NCBI GenBank assembly: GCA_905209435.1
Contig: CAJLTE010000007.1
Span: 3,104 to 67,103 of the forward strand
Source of the DNA: an uncultured Blautia sp.
GTDB lineage: Bacteria > Bacillota_A > Clostridia > Lachnospirales > Lachnospiraceae
DNA: 64,000 nt
Direction of reading: 5' to 3'
A program made the translations under genes and the position numbers. The notes under the pieces were generated by a model that saw nothing but the letters and a program-made list of their open reading frames with translations, did not search any database and was not told where the DNA came from. This document shows positions 1 to 8,143 of this stretch, piece after piece. The first letter of the stretch is position 1, and every line of letters starts with the position of its first letter.

Positions 1-768
1 AGCCACAAGGAACGGCAGATTTATAACGATCTGCAAAAGAGGCATATTCTTATAGATCAGATAAATATTGTTTCTGGAAGAATAGCGGATTTTAAATTGG
101 TTATATCTGGAACCGCTTGTGCCGCTTCCTACATGATATACCATAGCATCCGGCGCATACCAGTTCTCATATCCGTGAATCCTTGCCCTGTATCCTACAT
201 CCATATCTTCCAGATAAGCAAAATGTTCCTCATCAAATAGCCCGATTTTGTCAAAAATCTTCTTTCTATATATAGCAGCACCTGCACAGGAGGAAAAAAT
301 CTTCTCCTCTTTCTCGTAGGTATGGATATCCTTTCCTTTCCCCCGCGCATATGCCCAGCCAAGTGCACAGTAATAATTTCCTGCATCATCCAGTCTGTCT
401 CTGTCATGAAACTGGATCATTCTGGCTGCACAGGAGAACGCTTTCGGATGTCTTTTGATAGCTGAAGTCATCTCTTCGATAAAGTTCTCTGTCACTTCAA
501 TATCATTATTTAAAAGAAGCACATATGGCGCTCTGGATGCTTTAATTCCCTCATTGACGGCTTTACAGAATCCATAATTCTCGGGCAGTTCGATCAGATG
601 CACCCAAGGATATCTGGCAGCTACAAAAGCACAGCTTCCATCACTGGACCCATTATCTACCAGGATCACCTCAAAATTATTTACAGTCTGGCATTCCATT
701 CCTGCCAGCACACCATCCAGATAGGCCATACCGTTAAAGTTCGGAATAATCACTGATACTTCCTGCAT
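1..768 (-). CDS. GT2 family glycosyltransferase, 3' end cut by window
   Basis: The gene reads leftwards from ATG at 768 and is still open at base 1, so the C-terminus is missing. The protein opens with the GT-A nucleotide-sugar strand VSVIIPNFNG, followed by VILVDNGSSDGS, the metal-binding region YVLLLNNDIEV and an acceptor-side segment HFAYLEDMDVGYR. These are the marks of rhamnosyltransferase-like GT2 enzymes that add sugars to a surface polysaccharide at the cytoplasmic face. The start overlaps the end of the upstream double-domain glycosyltransferase by 19 bases, so the two are probably translated together. Family assignment is firm; donor and acceptor sugars cannot be told. Confidence 0.88.
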   Translation of the reverse strand, partial: MQEVSVIIPNFNGMAYLDGVLAGMECQTVNNFEVILVDNGSSDGSCAFVAARYPWVHLIELPENYGFCKAVNEGIKASRAPYVLLLNNDIEVTENFIEEMTSAIKRHPKAFSCAARMIQFHDRDRLDDAGNYYCALGWAYARGKGKDIHTYEKEEKIFSSCAGAAIYRKKIFDKIGLFDEEHFAYLEDMDVGYRARIHGYENWYAPDAMVYHVGSGTSGSRYNQFKIRYSSRNNIYLIYKNMPLLQIVINLPFLVA

Positions 769-2675
769 GATTTCCTCCCTGTTTTTACTGATTTCTCTTT
801 ATACTGTCCTTTCTTTGCTTCCGCAGTCTCCATTCCCGGAATCGGCTTCAGAGAATAGTTCCATTTGGTAAGAGACAGGTTCTTATTATAGTAAGGATCT
901 CCGTTCTTAAGAATATCCAGCCAATGACAGCGCATATATTCAATTTCCGTCTGGAAACGGCGGATCTTCTCCTTACTGTCCTCTGCACCTCTGGTCTTGG
1001 ACTCCATATGATAAAGCTTCGCATATGGGTCATATACGATCAGATGATCATTCCTTCTTACCTTCAGACACAGATCCACATCATTAAATGCCACTGCAAG
1101 ATCTTCAGTAAATCCTCCTGCTTCCTCAAATACTTTCTTCTTCATCATCAGACATGCAGCTGTCACTGCACTCATATCCTGAAGCAGAGATGCTTTGTGA
1201 AGATATCCGGTACGGTCTGCAGGCATGTCCACAAACATATGACCTGCAATGCCGCCCATTCCGATCACGCAGCCTGCATGCTGGATCGTATTGTCCGGAT
1301 AAATAAGTTTCGCTCCCACACCCCCGACTTCCGGGCGCTGGCATACTCCCAGCATCTCTTCCATCCAGTCCGGGTTAATAGATTTCACATCATTATTCAG
1401 AAAAAGCAGATACTTGCCTTTCGCATGAGCAACGCCAAAATTATTGATAGCAGAATAATTGAATTCCTTTCCCCAGCGCAAGAGATGGATACGTGAGTCT
1501 TTTGAAAGTTCTTTATAGTATTTGAAAATTTCATCAGTAGTACTGTTATTCTCAATGATGATAATCTCGAAATTCTGATAAGAAGTATTCTTCTCCAGCA
1601 TTTCCAGGCAGGTCTGGAGAGTCTCTTTCTCATCTTTATTCGGAATGATTACAGAAACAAGTGGATTTCCCTGTACAGGATATTTCACGCGATAGAATCC
1701 CAGATCCTGGGTATGGCTTACAATACCTTTGGTCTTTGTTCTTTCAAGGTTTGCCTCTATCGCTCTTTTTCCTGCTTCAAATGCATACATCTTGCTTGCA
1801 GGATTATCTGCAGTAGATGCCTTGTGTGTTCTCCAGTGATAAAGGATCTCCGGAACATGCAGAACTTCTCTGGCATTCTCTGTGCATCGGAAAATAAAAT
1901 CATAATCCTGTGCTCCGTCAAACTCCTTTCTGAAACCGCCGGCTTTCTCCACAATACTTCTGCGCACCACAAAAAAATGGCAGATATAATTGTTAGAACG
2001 CAGCAGATCCAGATTAAAATCCGGTTTCAGATGAGGCTGGAAATGTTCATCCAATTCTGTGGTTACTTTGTCCTCGTCTGTATAGAGTGCATCTGCCTCC
2101 GGATGATCCTGTAATGCCTTCACAATTTCATATAGCGCATTCGGTGCCAGCAGATCGTCATGATCAAGGAGCCCCATAAATTCTCCCTTTGCCATGGCAA
2201 ATGCCTGGTTTGTATTCTCCGCGATTCCCAGATTCTCTTTAAGATTGCAAAATCTTACTCTGGAATCTCTTGCTGAATAGTCTGCCAGGACTTTCTGCAT
2301 TCCCTCATTGTCAGGACTTGCATTTGCAATACACAGCTCCCATTCCGAGTAGGTTTGGCTGATCAGCGACTCGATCATCTGCTTCAGAAATTCCACTGGA
2401 GTCTGATAGGCAGGTACTGCAATACTGATCAGTGGTTTATAGTCAAATCTGTGTTTCCTTTGTGTTTCCAGTGTTTCCTCATCCGGAATGTATGCCTCAT
2501 ACCATGGACCATACGGTACTTCTTCCGGTTCAAAACGTTCATGCAGTCTGATCCAGAATTCTTTAGGACCATAGTGCTTCAGATAGCGAAACCCTTTCTG
2601 GATCGTGTAAGGAGAAAGTTTTTTCAGCATTCTTGTCCACTGAATTTTTCCTCCTACTGATTGTTTTCTGCTCAT
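750..2675 (-). CDS. Tandem-domain GT2 glycosyltransferase
   Basis: Two GT2 domains lie in one chain. The first begins at PLISIAVPAYQ and has an intact D-H-D-D metal motif at residues 171-174 plus the YTDEDKV signature. The second begins at PLVSVIIPNKD and has LLFLNNDV and the late AFNDVDLCLKVR segment. I place the start at ATG 2675, which has GAGG seven bases upstream, rather than at the longer in-frame ATG at 2735. The same architecture recurs at 5698-8142 and 8144-10642, where an extra N-terminal region is present; this is the shortest paralogue. It probably polymerises two linkages of the backbone of the exported polysaccharide. Substrates are unknown. Confidence 0.88.
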   Translation of the reverse strand: MSRKQSVGGKIQWTRMLKKLSPYTIQKGFRYLKHYGPKEFWIRLHERFEPEEVPYGPWYEAYIPDEETLETQRKHRFDYKPLISIAVPAYQTPVEFLKQMIESLISQTYSEWELCIANASPDNEGMQKVLADYSARDSRVRFCNLKENLGIAENTNQAFAMAKGEFMGLLDHDDLLAPNALYEIVKALQDHPEADALYTDEDKVTTELDEHFQPHLKPDFNLDLLRSNNYICHFFVVRRSIVEKAGGFRKEFDGAQDYDFIFRCTENAREVLHVPEILYHWRTHKASTADNPASKMYAFEAGKRAIEANLERTKTKGIVSHTQDLGFYRVKYPVQGNPLVSVIIPNKDEKETLQTCLEMLEKNTSYQNFEIIIIENNSTTDEIFKYYKELSKDSRIHLLRWGKEFNYSAINNFGVAHAKGKYLLFLNNDVKSINPDWMEEMLGVCQRPEVGGVGAKLIYPDNTIQHAGCVIGMGGIAGHMFVDMPADRTGYLHKASLLQDMSAVTAACLMMKKKVFEEAGGFTEDLAVAFNDVDLCLKVRRNDHLIVYDPYAKLYHMESKTRGAEDSKEKIRRFQTEIEYMRCHWLDILKNGDPYYNKNLSLTKWNYSLKPIPGMETAEAKKGQYKEKSVKTGRKSCRKYQ

Positions 2676-2729
2676 ATGATAACCTCGATCTTTATTATGA
2701 TTTTTTATTTTAACATTGTATGATATTTT

Positions 2730-2759
2730 TTGCAAGAAAGGTGCCTAATGTGTTATACT
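2730..2759 (+). promoter_or_regulatory. Probable sigma-A promoter for the KEG-type carboxypeptidase
   Basis: TTGCAA (2730-2735) and TATACT (2754-2759) are separated by 18 bases, about 48 bases before the ATG at 2807. It lies in the divergent gap between this gene and the minus-strand glycosyltransferase. Confidence 0.55.
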
Positions 2760-2806
2760 GCTTTTATCTGATGATTTGATTTAACAAATAGGAGTATTAT
2801 TATACC

Positions 2807-4078
2807 ATGAAGAAAAAAAGAATTACCGCAGCCCTGCTGGCTCTGGGACTCAGTACAGTTACCGTATTGTCCCAGCTGCCGGTTCTTGCTGCTGAAGAAA
2901 CAGCCGCTGAAGCACAGGTACAGGCAACCGCTGATCCTTCTGTAGTCATCACAAACGGAATTGACGGATGGCCGCAGGCTTCTGATATCTCGTCTACTGC
3001 AGCAATCGTGATGGAAACTTCAAACAACACTGTACTCTATTCCAAGAATGCAGACCAGGCTCTCTATCCTGCCAGTGCGGTTAAAGTGATGACCTGCCTG
3101 CTCGCGCTTGAAAACAGCAATCTGGATGATCAGGTAACTATGACTGCAACAGGTGTGTCCGGTGTCACTGACGGAGGCGCCAATATTTCCTCACAGCTGG
3201 ATGAAGTTTTCACAATGGAGCAATGTTTATATGCCATTATGGTTGCTTCTGCCAACGATATCGCACTTCAGGTAGCTGAACATATCGGCGGTTCTGTAGA
3301 TGCTTTTGTGCAGACAATGAACATCCGAGCCCAGGAACTCGGATGTACAAATACTGTTTTCACCAATCCTACCGGACTTCCCGATGAGAACCAGCATACG
3401 ACTGCTCATGATATGGCACTGATCATGGAAACAGCTATGGAAAACGAAACTTTTCGTACCATTGCGGCTACTACATCTTATACACTTCCGGCAACCAATG
3501 TTTCCGGCGGTGAACGTGTACTTACAAACAGCTTTACTATGATCAACAACACCAGCGACGGATATTATGAACCATGTATCGGTGGAAAAGAAGGCTATAC
3601 TGAGGCATCCGGAAGTACTCTGGTATGCGAAGCAGCAAAGAATAATATGAAACTTGTATGTGTCGTATTAAACGGTGCATCCGGTGTCACTGATGATGAA
3701 GCAATCGCACTCCTTAATTATGGATTTGATAATTTTTCTCCGCTGACCATCGCTGACAGTGATTTCAACCGTCTCTCCGGCGGTACAGTCATTACTCCGA
3801 ACGGAGCCACTGAAGATAATCTGACTACAGAAGATACTTCCTCTGACGGTCAGATCATGCGGCAGTATTATTTTGGCGGAACCCCTGTTGGAACTGCAGT
3901 CCTTGAAGATGTAGAACAGGAAACAAATGACGCTGCAGTCACAGGTCAGAAAAACATGGATGCGGCTAAACAATATTCTGCTTCCCATACTGTGACTCCA
4001 TACTATATTATCGGAGCAATCGGAGCTGCTTTCCTGCTGTTCTTCCTGTTTCTGATGATCAAAGTGATCAAATCCTGA
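2807..4078 (+). CDS. D-alanyl-D-alanine carboxypeptidase-like protein (S11) with altered KTG motif
   Basis: A 423-residue DacF/PBP5-type protein with an N-terminal signal peptide (KKKRITAALLALGLSTVTV), a PASAVK active-site motif (S90, K93), a SAN motif at 148-150 and a single C-terminal membrane helix ending in KVIKS. The third penicillin-binding motif reads K261-E262-G263 where the family has K-T-G; the DNA at 3587-3595 is unambiguous. The fold should be intact, but substrate binding and beta-lactam interaction may be changed. It is a clear paralogue of the product of 15708-17021, which has K-T-G at exactly the same residue number. It is the only plus-strand gene inside the polysaccharide locus and has its own promoter and terminator. 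Confidence 0.85.
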   Translation: MKKKRITAALLALGLSTVTVLSQLPVLAAEETAAEAQVQATADPSVVITNGIDGWPQASDISSTAAIVMETSNNTVLYSKNADQALYPASAVKVMTCLLALENSNLDDQVTMTATGVSGVTDGGANISSQLDEVFTMEQCLYAIMVASANDIALQVAEHIGGSVDAFVQTMNIRAQELGCTNTVFTNPTGLPDENQHTTAHDMALIMETAMENETFRTIAATTSYTLPATNVSGGERVLTNSFTMINNTSDGYYEPCIGGKEGYTEASGSTLVCEAAKNNMKLVCVVLNGASGVTDDEAIALLNYGFDNFSPLTIADSDFNRLSGGTVITPNGATEDNLTTEDTSSDGQIMRQYYFGGTPVGTAVLEDVEQETNDAAVTGQKNMDAAKQYSASHTVTPYYIIGAIGAAFLLFFLFLMIKVIKS

Positions 4079-4097
4079 TCATGTTCTAAATGTTTTA

Positions 4098-4140
4098 TTA
4101 TGTCACAGGAACATTACGGAGTAATTTCCCTGTGACATAA
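4098..4140 (+). terminator. Stem-loop after the carboxypeptidase gene
   Basis: TTATGTCACAGG (4098-4109) pairs perfectly with CCTGTGACATAA (4129-4140). It lacks a T run on the plus strand and is followed immediately by a second, better terminator, so the two may act together between convergent genes. Confidence 0.6.
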
Positions 4141-4141
4141 T

Positions 4142-4189
4142 AAACTGGAATTACCTGCATATATGATATGCGGCAATTCCAGTTTTTTT
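4142..4189 (+). terminator. Rho-independent terminator, probably bidirectional
   Basis: AACTGGAATT (4143-4152) pairs with AATTCCAGTT (4175-4183 region) and is followed by seven T residues. It sits between the convergent genes ending at 4078 (plus) and 4218 (minus). Confidence 0.8.
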
Positions 4190-4217
4190 GATTCTATATT
4201 ATTTTTTCTCTATCATC

Positions 4218-5690
4218 CTACGCATAAAACGGCATCACAAGGAATGCCCAGCATGCAAAGGGTGAGATCACCAATAACGCGGTAACTACTCTATAGATCC
4301 AACTTCGTACTTTTTCATTCTTTATAACCTTTTTCAGGATATTATTCCATCCCAGTGTAACGAAATACATCAGCGGATACAGTGCAGGCATCAGATATCT
4401 TCCCTGTGCCTGATTATCACTGTAATAAACATAATACATATATAAAATCACAGGTATAATAATAAGCAACACCATCATCAGATGAAATATACCCTCATCA
4501 CTCCACTTTTTTGATGTAACTTTTGTTCTGACTTTCAATATATCATCTGCTAAAGTCTTCTTCTGCACTATATACATGCTCTTCCTGAGACTGAAAGTTT
4601 CTCTCACAAAGAACACACTTAAGATTCCTGCCGCAAAAAATGCAATATACATCTTGCTGACTGTATAAGGCATATATATTTCCATCAGACCAAAAGTACC
4701 GATGAAGCTTACACACACGGTCAGTATCCAGTTATGATACCAGCCCGGATCCTGATAAAAGATAATATCTTTCCATGTCCATCCCCACTTTTCCGGTGTA
4801 GGATAGAGCGATGGCCTGTAATCTTTTTGTGCATATTTTTCAGCGCATTCCGCACAGGATTTTCTTCCAAGGAAATCTCCATTATACAGAACTGCATTCC
4901 GGATAAACCACCATCCGCAAAGTGCCACTGTTACTCCGGCAATTGCAGCACCTCTGCTTAAAAGGAAACGGACCCTCTTTGAAAAAGGCTCCTCTCTGCA
5001 CAACAATATAGTAAGGCAAAAGAAGAAAAAACTGCACAAGATCCAACCGTATGCATTGAAGTACGATAATGCACATACTGCCATTCCCACTGCAAGCATC
5101 ATGCAATTTTTCCATGTCCATTTTTCCCTCAGATAGGACGCCCAGGCATACAGGATGATCGCTGCTGCCAGAAGCGCCAGTGAGTCAGTATTTACATAAG
5201 TTCCCAGAAAAATCGCCTGCGGCATAAAACCTGCAAGTGCTACAAACAGCCACCTTACTTCTCCGGAATATTTCTCCTTCGGAAATAATTTACCGGAAGC
5301 CTTTATTACGAAATATACAGCCCCTGTAACAAACAGTACATCTGCCATACGTGCAGCTTTGATCATGTCTGCTCCCCTTACTCCAAAAAGTCTGGAGATT
5401 TTCATAAACAGAGCAGAGACCATATAAGACAGTACCGGATAATACGCATAGGAAATACCCCATACTTCATTTCTCACAGCCGGGTCATCTCCTTTTGGAA
5501 GAGCTCCGTGATGCCATAAAATATAATCCGCAACAAGATATCTCATAGGCTCATCCGGTCCTGCATTAAACGGCTGGGTCATTGTCCATGCAGTCATAAG
5601 GATAAATGCAAGAAACACAAATGCAATGGTCATACTTTTTTCATTAATCTCTATTCTTTTTTTCTTTAACATATTTTCTTTCACAATCAT
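4218..5690 (-). CDS. DUF2142-type multi-pass membrane protein, probable GT-C glycosyltransferase
   Basis: A 490-residue protein with about ten hydrophobic helices. The first long loop carries TQPFNAGPDEPMRY, an acidic D-E motif following helix one as in DUF2142 and GT-C enzymes that use lipid-linked sugars on the outer face of the membrane. A second extracytoplasmic loop near residues 270-310 is charged and contains two cysteines (KSCAECAEK). The start ATG 5690 is seven bases after the stop of the upstream glycosyltransferase; an ATG at 5672 is an alternative. In this locus it would be the natural enzyme for transferring a polyprenyl-phosphate-linked sugar to the exported polymer, but that role is inferred from context. 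Confidence 0.75.
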   Translation of the reverse strand: MIVKENMLKKKRIEINEKSMTIAFVFLAFILMTAWTMTQPFNAGPDEPMRYLVADYILWHHGALPKGDDPAVRNEVWGISYAYYPVLSYMVSALFMKISRLFGVRGADMIKAARMADVLFVTGAVYFVIKASGKLFPKEKYSGEVRWLFVALAGFMPQAIFLGTYVNTDSLALLAAAIILYAWASYLREKWTWKNCMMLAVGMAVCALSYFNAYGWILCSFFFFCLTILLCREEPFSKRVRFLLSRGAAIAGVTVALCGWWFIRNAVLYNGDFLGRKSCAECAEKYAQKDYRPSLYPTPEKWGWTWKDIIFYQDPGWYHNWILTVCVSFIGTFGLMEIYMPYTVSKMYIAFFAAGILSVFFVRETFSLRKSMYIVQKKTLADDILKVRTKVTSKKWSDEGIFHLMMVLLIIIPVILYMYYVYYSDNQAQGRYLMPALYPLMYFVTLGWNNILKKVIKNEKVRSWIYRVVTALLVISPFACWAFLVMPFYA

Positions 5691-5697
5691 GATTATT

Positions 5698-8142
5698 TCA
5701 GATTCTCTTTAATGAAAAATCCTGACTTTTCAAAGTGAGATTTGGATTGTAATAAGGATCTCCATTCTTCAGGATTTCCGGCCATTTTTTCTCGAATGTG
5801 GCAATCTCTCTGTTGAACCGTGCCACCTTCTCCGGTGTATCTTCAAGACCTCTGGACTTGGATTCATAATGATACAGTTCCGCATATGGATTATACACGA
5901 TCAGATACCCTGCCTGTCTCAGTTTCATGCAGAAGTCAATATCATTAAATGCAACTGCCAGATCCTCGGAGAGTCCATTAACTGCGTCAAAAGCAGATTT
6001 CTTTACCATCATGCAGGCTGCTGTAACTGCACTGTAATCCTGTGCACAGATGATTCTGTGGCAGTATCCGGTAGTACCTCTCTTCTGCATAACGAAACAA
6101 TGGCCTGCGATCCCGCCGAAGCCGATCACAACGCCTGCATGCTGGATAGTGTCATCTTCATAATAGAGTCTGGCTCCTACTGCCCCCACGTCACTACGCA
6201 TACAATATCCCAACAGTTCCTCCAGGCAGTCCGGATTAATAATCTCTGTGTCATTATTCAAAAGCAACAGATACTCGCCCTTGGCAAAAGTCGCGCCAAA
6301 GTTATTGATGGCTGAATAATTAAAAACGCCATCCCAGTATACCATGTGTACTTTCGGATTTTCTGCTTCCAGTTTCTTGTAATATTCAAAAGTCGCAGGA
6401 TCTGTACTATTGTTCTCTACGATAATATATTCGTAATTTCTGTAAGTAGAATTCTGCTCAATAGAATCCATACATCTCTTAAGATCGTCAATATGATCTT
6501 TATTTGGAATGATGATAGAAATCAGTGGATCATGGTCTCTGATAAACTTCGTTCTGTACAAACCAAGATATTCTCCCTTAGAAACCTCTGCGTTAACCCC
6601 GGTCCTGTTGTAATGTTCCTGTACTGCACGTCTTCCGGCTTCAAAAGCATAAAGTTTACTCTCCGGGTTCTCTGCTGTGGAGTCTTCATGACAGCGCCAG
6701 TGATACAGAATCTTTGGAATATGATAAATCTCTTCGTCCTTTACTGTTTCTACGCAGCGAAACACAAAGTCATAATCCTGTGCACCGTCAAATTCACTTC
6801 TCAGTCCGCCTGTCTTCTCGATAACTTTTCGTGATACCACAAACAAATGGCAGATATAGTTTACTGTGCAGAGCAGATCCGGGTTATAATCCGGTTTAAA
6901 ATGTGGCTGGAAGAATTTATGTCCATCCATTGACATCTTATCTTCATCTGTGTAGATCACCAGTGTCTGCGGTCTGTCATTCAACGCCTTCACACACTCA
7001 AACAATGCATTCGGAGTCAGCTCATCATCATGATCCGCAAAAGCAATGAAATCACCGGCAGCAATTTCAATGGCGCTGTTAGTGTTCTGTGAAATCTGCA
7101 GTGCCTCATTATGAGAAACATATTTGATTCTCTTGTCCTTTGCTGACAATTCTTTTAACAGATCTGTCAGAGGTGACTGTGCACCGCTTCCATCAGAGAA
7201 ACACAGTTCCCAGTTTGAATAAGTCTGATCCTGAAGAGATTCTACCAGTCTGCGCAGGTATTTCTCTGGTGTTTTATATAACGGCACTACAAAGGAAATT
7301 TTCGGACTGTATTTAAATGTGGTTTTCTTCTGTTTTTCCAGTTCTCCCTTATCAGGCAGATGATGCCTGATCCATTTCTGGTAATCCGGCGGACCCTGAC
7401 GGACATTTTTAACTTTCTCAACCACTTTCTCAGCCAGAGCTGTCACGCCTTGCGATTTCCAGTATCGAATGCCTTTTTCTACATATTTATCTACTTTCTT
7501 TATCAGAATATCTGCTTTTCTCAGAGGAACAACGTGTACAGTCTTCTTCTCTCCCGCATAGAAAACTACATACAGACACTTACCGGATACATTAGTGATT
7601 TCGGAAAAGAACCCTGTCTTTCCCGGATCTGCTGCTTCTTCAAACATCTGTGTTACATCCACTCTGTCTGTTCGCTGAATTTCAGCTGCAACCGGCTGTT
7701 TATTGGCATCAAAAATACGAATAGTTACAGGTTTAGACGCAATGGCCCATCCTCTGATACGCACAGCTCCCTGTTCCACTTTTTCTTCTTCGAAATAAAC
7801 CTGAGGCTTATCTCTTTTTTTATCCAGTTCACGGGCAGTAATTGAAAACCAGGTCTGCTTTTTATCCGCAAACTTTTCATAAATCACCAGCTTGTGATAA
7901 CTGCTCAGATCCTCCGGAACCTGAATCGTTGCTGTGACCTGTACTCCCTCCATACTCTCCGGATCCTTAAAACGTTCCAGCGCACTTACATTTTCAGATT
8001 CTTTCACAGATACTTTCAACTTTTTATTATCCAGATAAACCTCCATAGTCGCTTCTTTCGGCCAGTGACCCTGAATAATATACTGAGTTTTGTCTGATAA
8101 ATGAAATCTCTCTTTTACTACTTCAAATATTTCCTTAGGCAT
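5698..8142 (-). CDS. Tandem-domain GT2 glycosyltransferase with N-terminal extension
   Basis: An 814-residue protein. Residues 1 to about 200 are beta-rich and lack a signal peptide (MPKEIFEVVKERFHL onward), perhaps a carbohydrate-binding or scaffold region. The first GT2 domain begins KISFVVPLYKTPEKYL and has the metal motif D-H-D-D at 370-373 and IYTDEDKM. The second begins LISIIIPNKDHIDDL and contains LLLLNNDTEI and AFNDIDFCMKLR. Both catalytic sites look intact. The start has GGAGAT six bases upstream, inside the end of the previous gene, and the intergenic gap is one base, so translational coupling is likely. It is a backbone-building enzyme of the surface polysaccharide by context; sugars are unknown. 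Confidence 0.88.
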   Translation of the reverse strand: MPKEIFEVVKERFHLSDKTQYIIQGHWPKEATMEVYLDNKKLKVSVKESENVSALERFKDPESMEGVQVTATIQVPEDLSSYHKLVIYEKFADKKQTWFSITARELDKKRDKPQVYFEEEKVEQGAVRIRGWAIASKPVTIRIFDANKQPVAAEIQRTDRVDVTQMFEEAADPGKTGFFSEITNVSGKCLYVVFYAGEKKTVHVVPLRKADILIKKVDKYVEKGIRYWKSQGVTALAEKVVEKVKNVRQGPPDYQKWIRHHLPDKGELEKQKKTTFKYSPKISFVVPLYKTPEKYLRRLVESLQDQTYSNWELCFSDGSGAQSPLTDLLKELSAKDKRIKYVSHNEALQISQNTNSAIEIAAGDFIAFADHDDELTPNALFECVKALNDRPQTLVIYTDEDKMSMDGHKFFQPHFKPDYNPDLLCTVNYICHLFVVSRKVIEKTGGLRSEFDGAQDYDFVFRCVETVKDEEIYHIPKILYHWRCHEDSTAENPESKLYAFEAGRRAVQEHYNRTGVNAEVSKGEYLGLYRTKFIRDHDPLISIIIPNKDHIDDLKRCMDSIEQNSTYRNYEYIIVENNSTDPATFEYYKKLEAENPKVHMVYWDGVFNYSAINNFGATFAKGEYLLLLNNDTEIINPDCLEELLGYCMRSDVGAVGARLYYEDDTIQHAGVVIGFGGIAGHCFVMQKRGTTGYCHRIICAQDYSAVTAACMMVKKSAFDAVNGLSEDLAVAFNDIDFCMKLRQAGYLIVYNPYAELYHYESKSRGLEDTPEKVARFNREIATFEKKWPEILKNGDPYYNPNLTLKSQDFSLKRI

Positions 8143-8143
8143 G

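Noticed and set aside
4098..4189. A riboswitch or CRISPR-like repeat
   Set aside because: The two stem-loops are simple terminators between convergent genes; there are no regular spacers anywhere in the window.
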